A stretch of 64,000 bases of DNA, taken from assembly GCA_016584305.1 (NCBI GenBank), contig JACEEZ010022552.1:7235-71234 (forward strand). Reading direction: 5' to 3'. The notes below the pieces were generated by a model. That model was not told the origin of the DNA. It made no database searches and worked only from the letters and a program-made list of their open reading frames with translations. Origin of the DNA: Chionoecetes opilio. Lineage: Eukaryota > Arthropoda > Malacostraca > Decapoda > Majidae. Shown piece after piece: positions 24,201 through 36,200 of the stretch. The position numbers and the translations under genes are program-made. Each line of letters begins with the position of its first letter. Position 1 is the stretch's first letter.

Positions 24201-27200
24201 AACCATTAATTGTAACCCTTTATTGCCCATTACTTAGCCAAGCTCTGATCCAACGAAGAACCTTCCCATCTATTCCATGAGTCTTAACCTTATTTAAGAG
24301 TCGCTCGTGTGGTACTTTGTCAAATGCCTTACTAAAGTCCAGGTATATTATATCATAATCCTTATCATTATCTGCCGTCTCATAAACTTTCCTATAAACA
24401 CTCAATAAATTGGTGAGACATGACCTACCCTTGGTGAATCCATGTTGTGAATCATTGATCAAACTATGTTTTTCTAAGTGTTCTCTTAATGTTTTTTGCA
24501 AAAATTGATTCCAATAATTTACCTACCACTGATGTTAGACTTACGGGTCGATAATTTGACTTTAGTCCTCTGTCTCCCTTCTTAAATATGGGGACTACAT
24601 TTCCTTTCCTCCACAATAACGGCACATCGCCTATCCCAACCGATTTCCTAAAAATGTGCACTAACGACTAACTAACAACCTCTTTGCATTCTTTTAATAC
24701 TCTGGGATACACTTCATCTGGTCCTGGGGGTGCACAGACGCTAACGTCCATGCTTAACAACTTAACAACTGTCATCAGCTGTTTTGGTATTCGCAGGGGA
24801 TATTGATGACGTCAGAGTTGACTTTAACACACTAAAACTCGGCAACTGCCTATAGGGTGGTGTTAAGGAAGCTACATACATAAAAATACTTATAAATTGA
24901 GTATATATGATGTTTTCTGACTCAAGAACTGAACAGGGCAAGTATACAAACTAAACTAGGTCATATAACAAACCCAGGCGCTTGTGGTGATGGGCCAAGA
25001 GTGGTGAGCGCGGCATCTCGCCCCGCCGGGCCGGGTAGCGATGCCAGACACCACCACGCATGGCTCTGTGGCAGACTGCAGGTATAGTGGTGTGCCCTTT
25101 TCCTAATTAAAACCCAAGCTCTTGTCCATCCAGCAGTGAATGGGTACCGGGTGTTAGCCGGGGGTTTGTGACCCGCCTCCCGGGGTGGTGGCTTCCTCCA
25201 ACACTAAAGGAAGGCGAGCTATGAATCGATATCAAGCGAAAAAGATCACAAGAAGAAGAAGAAGAACGCCCTATTACTCGGAAGGAATAATGAATAGCTA
25301 TAATACAAGGAAGTACAAGCCACCGGCCTACAACAAACCCAGGCGCTTGTGGTGAGTTTGTTTTGTGATGTGCTAAGAGTGGTGAGAGCGGCATCTCAAC
25401 CCGCCGAGAAGCGACTAGCGATGCCAGACACCACCACGCATGGCTCTGTGGCAGACAGCACCTACACGTATCACAAATCTGGCTCCCCAAACACAACAAG
25501 ACAAATACCATTCAAATGAAAAGCATTCAAATACCGTAAATGGCAGCGTACAAGTCGACCCTTTGAGCTTGAAAAAATCTCTCCAAAACTAGGGACCGAC
25601 TTATGCAACTAGGATAAAATGCGAACCTTTACCACCGAGTGGTATAAAATATTCCCTGCTGAACAGCGACAACTAGAGAAGACGTTTTGCGGCAGTTCCA
25701 CACACAGTGTTGTCAGGTTGGCGTGTGGATAACGTGTGGGTATTGAATACAGCTGTTTCCAATAGCTGATAAACAGATTGTAAACACTGGCCGGAACGTC
25801 ACTGAACCCAGGCGGCCAGTCAGACAACTACAATATGCGCCACTGTCGGCAGTGTAACGGACCCATAGTTTCATAGCCGTGTGGTTGGTGGCGCCACGGG
25901 CTGGGTTTTCTCACATATACAAATGGCGGAGGGCACCGGTAAGTGTAGTCCAGTCATACTACCGTGATTTACTATAATATATAGTATGTGGCGGTACTAT
26001 CAAGGGACTAGGGTGTTTTTCAAGTGAAAACAAGAGGCGGACCTATAGTAAATATTCATATCTTCATATAAGTGGTGTGGTGTTATGTGTTTTTGCGACA
26101 GGTTACCGTATACCGTACCGTAACCTTTCCACATTTAAGCTGTGGCCTACCAGTAGCCTACCGTATTTTGGAGGCCGACTTATACGACAAGTATAGGCCT
26201 AACCCGTAATCTTGAGCTGATAGTCTTGAGGTCGACTTGTATGCCTGGTCGACTTGTACGCCGCCATTTACGGTAGTAGACTTATTAACCCTTTCACGCA
26301 CGAAAAGTTTAATAAGTTTTTCCGTCCACTGCAACATCCGTCTTATGCTCCCTAAGGGGCCCTGCGAAATGGCCAGACTGTGCGGCGAATAATTTTTTTA
26401 TGTTATCAATTTCACCAACGTGTATTCTTTTTTCCTGGCATTATTATATATCATTGGTTTTGCAAGAGATTATTCTGCCTTATGAAAGAAAAAAATAACA
26501 AGAAATGCAAATAAATAGCGGAATTTACCGACTCCGGAAAAATATTGAGTAAAGAGAAATAAGAAATACTTACGTTCACCACTTCGTAGCTCGAAACTTC
26601 CTGAGTCAACTTTTTATGGTTTATATGCCAATAAAAGTGGATTTTTATGAGGATTCCAACGCTACCATTATAATTTTCATATGGCCATTATTGCCAGCTC
26701 GGGACACGTTTTAAAGGGACGACAAAACGCTCGCAAGGCTGCCTGCTGAGTGGAAACTGACACACAAACGCTTATCATTTCACATCCACTCACACGAGAG
26801 TTGACAATTAGTTTATTTTATAGGTCTAGATTGGATCTTTAACGCAGAAAATGTTGACGCAATTCTGATAAATACTTTATTTTTGGCGAATTTTTAACTG
26901 TTTTTTGACGCAATTCACGTCAAAAGCTAAGATTGCAGACGGCCCGTTTTGACGCGATCGCGTCACCGTGCGTGAAAGGGTTAGGACATCAAAGTTTTCC
27001 TCTACAATTCAGGAGGAAATAAAAAGGGACTCAATGCAAAGTTTCATTAACCCTTTCACTGCTGATTCATAAATGGAGCATGACGCTTCCTGTGTTGCAT
27101 GTTTTAAAGAAATAAAAAAAGTATATATCTTGAATGCATTATGTATATGAATACATGAAATAGATTTATATTGGCTGCTTCCAGAAATAGAATGCATGCT

Positions 27201-30200
27201 AATGTGAAAGCAGCTGGCCTGTATACAGGACACCAGCATTGTGCAACAGAAAAAAGTCCTGGCACATATTTGACATCAGCAGCGAAGGGGTAAAAAAAAC
27301 TGGGATAAGGAGCATTATTATATGTATAACTGAGGCAAGCTTATGTTATGCCACCTCAAGCACACAACAGAACATACAGCACAGTCATGGAACTAACCTG
27401 CCACCTCAAGCACACAACAGAACATACAGCAGTCATGGAACTAACCTGCCACCTCAAGCACACAACAGAACATACAGCACAGTCATGGAACTAACCTGCC
27501 ACCTCAACCACACAACAGAACATACAGCACAGTCATGGAACTAACCTGCCACCTCAACCACACAACAGAACATACAGCACAGTCATGGAACTAACCTGCC
27601 ACCACAACCACACAACAGAACATACAGCACAGTCATGGAACTAACCTGCCACCTCAACCACACAACAGAACATACAGCACAGTCATGGAACTAACCTGCC
27701 ACCACAACCACACAACATAACATACAGCACAGTCATGGAACTAACCTGCCACCACAACCACACAACAGAACATACAGCACAGTCATGGAACTAACCTGCC
27801 ACCACAAGCACACAACAGAACATACAGCACAGTCATGGAACTAACCTGCCACCACAACCACACAACAGAACATACAGCACAGTCATGGAACTAACCTGCC
27901 ACCACAACCACACAACAGAACATACAGCACAGTCATGGAACTAACCTGCCACCACAAGCACACAACAGAACATACAGCACAGTCATGGAACTAACCTGCC
28001 ACCACAACCACACAACAGAACATACAGCACAGTCATGGAACTAACCTGCCACCACAACCACACAACAGAACATACAGCACAGTCATGGAACTAACCTGCC
28101 ACCACAACCACACAACAGAACATACAGCACAGTCATGGAACTAACCTGCCACCACAAGCACACAACAGAACATACAGCACAGTCATGGAACTAACCTGCC
28201 ACCACAACCACACAACAGAACATACAGCACAGTCATGGAACTAACCTGCCACCACAAGCACACAACAGAACATACAGCACAGTCATGGAACTAACCTGCC
28301 ACCACAACCACACAACAGAACATACAGCACAGTCATGGAACTAACCTGCCACCACAACCACACAACAGAACATACAGCACAGTCATGGAACTAACCTGCC
28401 GCCACAACCACACAACAGAACATACAGCACAGTCATGGAACTAACCTGCCACCACAACCACACAACAGAACATACAGCACAGTCATGGAACTAACCTGCC
28501 ACCACAACCACACAACAGAACATACAGCACAGTCATGGAACTAACCTGCCGCCACAACCACACAACAGAACATACAGCACAGTCATGGAACTAACCTGCC
28601 GCCACAACCACACAACAGAACATACAGCACAGTCATGGAACTAACCTGCCGCCACAACCACACAACAGAACATACAGCACAGTCATGGAACTAACCTGCC
28701 ACCACAACCACACAACAGAACATACAGCACAGTCATGGAACTAACCTGCCACCACAACCACACAACAGAACATACAGCACAGTCATGGAACTAACCTGCC
28801 ACCACAAGCACACAACAGAACATACAGCACAGTCATGGAACTAACCTGCCACCTTCCAGAAAATTACACACATTGTCATCTCTCTTGGATACCAACTGGA
28901 ATGTCTCCTTTATTATCTGCTGTTGCATCTCCTCATTCTGAAAAGAAAAATGCTTTTCTCTTTATGGGAAATGACACAATTACGTCAAAAAGCCAATCTT
29001 TTCAAAGCATCCAAAAAGTTGGATCTCATCAATGTGTCAAGAAGCTGAAACTGACTAGATGTTATCAAATCATCCCAAACACCAGAAGTCTTCAAACCAT
29101 CGAAAATGGATGAAATCCAATCAATGCATTAAAAACTTCACATCTTTGCAGTGTCGAGAACACTTTCAGATCTTAGCAAAGCATCAAAAACATTATGTAC
29201 TGCATGCACAAAGAATATTTTAAGGTCAGCAGTCCTGGATGCATCTATTGGCATTCACCAGGGGGCTCCATCGAGCTGTTTGTTATTTGTAATACAGGTT
29301 GAAGTTCCCAAATTCGGCATCCCAAGACTCAGCAACACCCAAAACTCGGCTATGGTTCCGGATTTTCCAAAACATGGCAGAACACCCAAAACCCGGCGCG
29401 TAGTTGCTGGGTCGGCCGCTAGGTGCCACCACACTAGGCCGCTTGGTTTCTCCCGTCGATTTGTTTGTTGTTATTGTTCAGTGGTGTTGTGACTGTAGAG
29501 TTGTGTACACTGTTATTTTGTGTACTTCTACAGGTCTGTTATTGGTATTATGGCTCCCAAACGTCCAGGAACACCTACTGGTGGAAGTGAAAAGAAAAGG
29601 CTGATTTTCATGTTTTTTTTCCCCCTTAATATATCTACGTTCTAAAAGTCGGAAAATTCCATTACTCGGCTCGGCGCTGGTCCGGAGGTTGCCGAGTTTG
29701 GGAACTTCAACCTGTATACGTAGATGATATGATACGCATGTTAAAGACAGTGGGAGTCGATGGTTTTCTAGGTAGTCTGCACGCTTTATTGTTAATGGAC
29801 GACACGGTCACACTGGCTACAAGTCGAGAAATATGTGAAAAGAAGTTCGATATTGTGTGTCAGTTTTGCAGCGAAAGTGGCATGGTAATTAATGCAAAGA
29901 AAACCAAATTCTTTGTAATTAATGGCCAGGAATGTGACAGGCGATCTTTGTCAAGTGGTGGAGTGAGTGTGGATTATGCCTCTGAATATCTGTATCTTGG
30001 TGCATGGTTCACTGACTCGGGGAAAAGTGAGTCGGCTATGGCGCGGCACGAAACTGCATCTGAAGCAATTGTGAATAAGTTCTCAATATTTTGTGCTAGT
30101 AATACACAGATGCCGTTTATATACAAAAGAATTGTATTTGATGCTGCCGTGACGACGTCATTGTTATATGGTTCCGAATCGTGGCTGACGAATAGAATAA

Positions 30201-33200
30201 AAGGAATAGAAAAGCAGTACAATAAACTGATTAAGTGTTTACTGGGTATAGTATAAATCTGTGTATGGTGGAGGCAGGCATCCCGCCAGTCCAGACAATA
30301 ATTGAAAAAAAGAAGTCTAGTTTTGTGAAGTCAAAACGTGTTCGTATAGATTTTGATGAACCATTCCACCTTGTGTACCATATATGTAGTGAAGCGAGTA
30401 CGCCTGGAGCTCGATTCCTTGACAGATGTGTGGGGATTGCTAATATGAACCCATTAGAAAAAATAACAGAAACCGTACGTGAAAAGGCACAGGGGGCAAC
30501 AAAGCTAACAAACTATATTACTGACATGAACCCGACTATGACAGTGCACCCGATATATACCAGTAAAGTGTATATTCCTGATCATAAACGTGAATCTTTC
30601 ACTAGACTGCGTCTCATGTCTCACAACCTCAAAGTAGAGGTTGGGAGGTGCAGCCGTACACCGCCAGAGGAACGTGTGTGTCAGTGTGATGATAGTCAGG
30701 TGCAAACAGAGAAACACGTATTGATAGACTGGCCATTGGCTTCCCGGTGCCGTGAAAGGTACCCAATGTTGAACTTTTCTGATATTGGCGAATTATTCAA
30801 TGAAAGAACTTATTTGTGCGAGTTGTGCAATTTTGTATATGAAGTACTTCATATTTATATGTAATTTCATATGCTCCTCTCAAAGTTAATTGTTTATTTA
30901 GTGTTATTATGGACAAAACAAAATAAGATGTTCTTTTGTATAGATTTTTGTGTGTATTGTGTTATGCTTTGTCAATAAACTACTACTACTACTACTACTG
31001 GTACAGCAGATGAAGCACAATGCGGCACAATAGGAACACAAATCAATGTCCGTCTTTATTTCAAGTACCTTACTTGAACAATAAATTAAGTATCATAAAA
31101 TTGAAATAAAAATGTCATACCTCCTTCCGAAGACAGGAAATTGAAGAGGATAGTGACTAATCGGCAGCTAACCTAACCGTGACTAAACCGGCAATCGGCA
31201 GCAGCTTCCACGTCACTTGAAGTAAATTAAGATGCACTGTAAGAAACCTTTGATCGTACTTTTATCATTAATGCATATACATATAACCTAATATGTCATG
31301 GACTAACCCAAACGCAACTCTGCCACCATCCGGATGATTTCTTGTGACATCGTTGAAGATGGCACGAAGGGAGTTGCTTGTTCGGTCATCCCTGGCTCCT
31401 TCCTTCTTTCAGGTGGTTGCGGATGTCTGTCAGAGGGTTGTAGGATTATGTGCCGTGGTTGTGTTCCCTCTTTTCCGTCAGTGAGTCAGTCGCCTTGATG
31501 ATACTGGCAGTCCCTCTGCAGTTTTTGTCGGCACATTTGAGGTGCCAGTATGGAGCATGGAGCCAATGTTGTTGGCAATTTTGTACTGCCAGCCCAGGGA
31601 GCTCTTGTATATGGTTGTCCCATGGTTGATGTTACCTTGGATAATGGAGTAGTTGGCCGGCATCTAGAAAATAGATGGCACTTTATCTTGTTGCTGTACT
31701 TTGTATCGATGAGACCCCGTTCTTATCTGTCAAAGGTATGACAAGAGAGTTTCCTGGTCACCCTCGTCACCCCAAACAGAGTATCACTTGTTGGTCAGAG
31801 ACTTTAGTTCCCAAGTCGGTCTTGAGCTTACTGTGCCTTACTGTTTCGGTCGTTAATGTTGATGGTTCTAGACCAGAGGTCGGCAACCCAGAATTTGAGA
31901 AGAGCCAGTTTCTTCAAACTTGGCAGGGCAGCAGTGCTGATGGCGCCGCAGTGTACATTATGAATGCAAATTACCAAACAGTAAAATGTTCCTCCTCCAT
32001 AATACCATATGGGCGTTAAATATACCCACAGACAAGATAATCAAATACAGTTTGATAATAATAATAATAATAATAATAATTAGCTAAAAGAATTCATGCC
32101 AATATTTTCCTATAGACCCAGGACCTGGGTCACATACACTAGTGTACTGCGGCTATCTACGCCAGTATTTTCTCCCTTATTTTTTTCTTTATGCTAATTT
32201 GGACATTTTTAAAAGTAGGTGGCAGGAGCCGCTCAGGTTTCTTGAAAGAGCCGCATGCGGCTCCGGAGCCGCAAGTTGCCGACCGCTGTTCTAGACTAAC
32301 TTCCCAAGCCAGTCTCGAGCTTACTGTGTCATACTGTTTCGGTCGTTAATGTTGCTGGTTCTAGACTAAGTTCCCAAGCCAGTCTCAGTCAAGTTCAGTG
32401 CTGGGCACTTGCAAGGGAAGGACGTGGTGTTTAGAGCTCCCTGGGATTAGTGATGTCAAGTGAGATGGTGGCCAGTGAGGTATTAGTGGAACTGAGGCAG
32501 TTGAGAGCGCAGGTGTGTGACCTCACAGAGGCATAAAATAAGATAAGATACTTTGATCCTATCTAGACACTTTGCAAGTACCAACTACAAGGTTATTGAC
32601 TATACAAAGCGCCACCACGCCAGGACGAACTTGGTGGACTCGAACCGCTGACCGAATGCAGGGACTCTACACGCAAGCTCACGACTCTACCAACCGAGCC
32701 ATCCTGACGGGTTCACAGAGGCAAGGAGAGGCCACGATGACGTCGTGAGAGACCTGGGGGACGTTGTAGCTTCCCTCAAGATGGAGAATGCCGAGCTCAG
32801 GCAGTTACTGGGGAAGCGAAGTGTTCCAACAACGCCAGTCCCTCTGCCTTGACGGAAGAAAGAAGCATGGAAACAAGTGAGGAATAAGGAGACTGCCCGT
32901 GAGAGACCACAGGCTCCGCCCCCTGAGACTAGGAATAGCTTACAGATCTATCTATCTTCTTAAACAGATGATGGTGTAGAGTCTATATGGGTGGAAATTA
33001 GAGAAGGAACTGATAAGATAGTGTACCGGTGCCACATCAATCCTCCAGACCCCTAGTAAGTCATATTTATATACCTAACTTAACCGTTTCTGGTTGAAAT
33101 AACTGTAGATTTTTGGTAGTACAGGTTGAAGTTCCCAAACTCGGCAACCTCGGGACCAGCGCCGAGCTGAGTAATGGAATTTTCCGACTTTTAGAACGTA

Positions 33201-36200
33201 GATATATTAAGGGGGAAAAAAGCATGAAAATCACTGAAAAACTGAGGTTCCGCCATCCAACTTCTTCAAAAGGTCAATTTTCTCAGAAATAGTTAACACA
33301 TTGTTCTTCCTTTTCTTTTCACTTCCACCAGTAGGTGTTCCTGGACGTTTGGGAGCCATAATACCAATAACAGACCTGTAGAAGTACACAAAATAACAGT
33401 GTACACAACTCTACAGTTACAACACCACTGAACAATAACAACAAACAAATTGGCGGGAGAAACCAAGCGGCCTAGTGTGGTGGCACCCAGCGGCCGACCC
33501 GGCAACTACGCGCCGGGTTTTGGGTGTTCTGCCGTGTTTTGGAAAATCCGGAACCATAGCCGAGTTTTGGGTGTTGCCGAGTCTTGGGATGCCGAGTTTG
33601 GGAACTTCAACCTGTATATGTATTGCCATTATTATTCAATTGTGCCATGGGAAATGGGGTTCATAAGACTCAGAATGAGGAGATCTACACGATGAGACAG
33701 GTTAGAATTGGCAGGCTCGAGGATGATCCAAGTCACAATACCGAAATGACATTCAATCTTTTAAAAGTTCTTTTGCGACGTTATTATTCATTTCCGAGGG
33801 CTGATGTAGTGGTTAGAAATACGGCAAATGGTCAGAGCTACAACCTGATGATGGTAATAACTGCGTGCCTTGTAATGCTTTAAACTGCAGTTGAACCCCA
33901 AAGGGTAATGAATTGCAGGCGGAAGCTTATAGAGAATGTTTCTTAGAAACCAATAAGGTAAACAGAAACCATACTACCAATTGGGTTAATATTCTGCAGG
34001 AGTTGGCTGGCTCCACAGGCCTTACAGCTTACTTTTTCTCCATTATTTTCGGCTCAGTATATTGTGCAGCAGTCATTCACTTGAGAAAAACAAAAATATA
34101 ACTTATTTATATATAATAATTACTAGGTTAGGTTACGTTTAGGTTAGATTTAGGCTATGTTTAGGTTTAGTTAAGGCTATGTTAGGCTTAGGATAGGTTT
34201 GGGTAAGGTTTTGTTGAGTTAGGTATTTAGGTTAAAAAAAACAAATTTGATGATGCACGATTGCCTGGGTGGATGGCGCCGCCAACTCCTGCGGAATATT
34301 TACCCCCAATTGTGTAGGGAATTCTGATCCTAGTGTAAAATATTACCTATCTTTGGTTTCCGGAAGTGAATGACTACTACACATTATACTGAGCCAAAAA
34401 TAATAAAGGAAAAGTAAGTTGGAAGGTCTGTGTAGCCCGCAAACTTCTGCGGAATATTAACCCGAAAAAGAAATTGAACGTAAATATTCCGCAGGAGTTG
34501 GCGTCAACCACCCGGGTAATCGCGCACCATCAAATTAGTTTTTCTTAACCTGAATAACTCAATAAAACCTAATCCAAACCTACCCTAGACCTAACCTAAC
34601 CTAAACCAAACCTTAACATAACTTAAATCTAACATAACCTAACCTAAACCTAACCTGGCAATTATTATATAAAAATAAGGGTAATAATGGACGAGGACTT
34701 CGCGGTCATTTTCAGACACCGACTATTTTTTCCTGGCCTACAATAGGTGCTTTTTCTAATCGAGATAGTTTTATTTTGCGCAAACCCATAATTAAAAAAA
34801 AAAATAATAATAATAATCAGCATCGAATTTTATGGTACCATTTCCATTAAAAACACTATTTCTCCATCAGAAAAAACACTAAAACTTGGTCGGGAAAAAT
34901 TAGTCAGGGTCTTATAGGTTTTAATGAAACCTACCCTAACCTTATAGGTTTTAATGAAACCTAACCTAACCTTTTTATGTTTTAATGAAACCAAACCTAA
35001 CCTTAACCTAACCCTTGAGGCCCAGAACGTAATTTTCATTGTAATTTGGACACCATTAGACGATTTTGAGTGAAAATAAGCAATATTTTAAAGATATGAC
35101 CTTTTTAAGTATCCTTGTCGACTAACTAATTTGGTATATTGTTACTTTCCGTAATTTTATGGCTGACAACAGACGATTTTTTATAACAAAGGAAAGATCT
35201 GGACGTGAAGGGGTTAAAGGTTTTAATGAAACCTAACCTAACCTTATAGGTTTTAATGCAACCTAACCTAACCTTATAGGTTTTAATGAAACCTAAGCTA
35301 ACCTTATAGGTTTTAATGAAACCAAACCTAACCTTATAGGTTTTAATGAAACCAAACCTAACCTTATGTTTTAATGATACCTAACCTAACCTTATAGGTT
35401 TTAATGAAACCAAACCTAACCTTATAGGTTTTGAAACCAAACCTAACCATATAGGTTTTAATGAAACCAAACTTAACCTTAAAGGTTTTAATGAAACCCA
35501 ACCTAACCTTATAGGTTTTATTAAAACCTAAAAGACCTGGACTAAATTCTCCCGGCCAAGTTTTAGTGCTGTTTCTGATGGAGAAACCGTGTTTTTAATG
35601 CAAACGGTGCCATAAAATTCGATGATTTTTTTTTTTTTTTTACTATGGGTTTGCGCAAAATAAAACTATATCCATTAGAACAAGCACCTATTGTAGGCCA
35701 AGAAAAAATAGTCGGTGTCTCTAAAAACGACCGCGAAGTTCTCGTCCATTATAACCAAAATAAGTGCTAAATTTTTGGTTTCCTGTGTGGGTTGTCGCTA
35801 AAAGGTTCCCGTGGTGTAACGGGAAGCAAAGCCGCCCGGCAAGCGGAAAGTCCCGGGTTCGATTCCCGAGCGGTGCAACCTTTATTGGTGAGACCCCCTA
35901 CTCTAACATTTCCGGAAGTGAATAACTACTGCACAATATACTGAGCCGAAAAAAATAAAGAAAAAGTAAGCTGTAAGGCCTGTGGAGCCCGCAAACTCCT
36001 GCGGAATATTAACCTCGAACTTGTCTGAACATCTACCTAGGTTATAGGGTAGCTACATTCACATTGTAAATTTTTAACGGCGACAGTTCCAATAAACCGC
36101 CCACAGTAGCCAGCTGTCAGTCAGGCTGAGGCGCCGCCCCGCCTCCCTGCCTTCAGGTGGACGTCAACTTACGAAATATTGGTAGAACTTGGAAAGTCTT

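Larger units (their letters stand above)
31795..33045 (+). mobile_element. Probable retrotransposon 5' region with ORF1-like frame, carrying two insertions
   Basis: A ~70-bp unit containing TCGGTCGTTAATGTTG occurs at about 31800-31873, 32289-32362 and partially 32363-32390. A frame then opens at ATG 32465 (MVASEVLVELRQLRAQV), is interrupted by a SINE at 32534, and continues after it with RDLGDVVASLKMENAELRQL. The heptad-like leucine pattern suggests a coiled coil, as in LINE ORF1 or gag proteins. An extra T near 32848 shifts the frame. Which element it belongs to is unknown. Confidence 0.5.
33978..36018. repeat. Cluster of nested inverted repeats in AP-3 sigma intron 1
   Basis: Outer arms 33978-34095 and about 35908-36018 are reverse complements (shared CACAGGCCTTACAGCTTAC-type block). 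Within lie an inverted-repeat element (34110-34672) and a second inverted pair (34683-34925 with 35525-35760), whose loop is a minisatellite. A further partial copy of the outer arm lies at 34360-34470. The right arm ends about 155 bases from the exon 1 donor. Confidence 0.8.

Noticed and set aside
27340..28850. CRISPR array
   Set aside because: Units are contiguous with no unique spacers, and the context is a eukaryotic intron.
28846..28852. Alternative AP-3 sigma exon 2 donor at GAAG|GTGGCA
   Set aside because: It would remove G-G-S codons conserved in the family and break the phase with exon 3; GGCAG|GTTAGT fits both.
34123..34225. True interstitial telomere
   Set aside because: TTAGG units are too degenerate and lie within inverted-repeat arms.
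35803..35880. Functional tRNA gene
   Set aside because: T and D arms look right, but the acceptor stem does not pair and the anticodon loop is abnormal.
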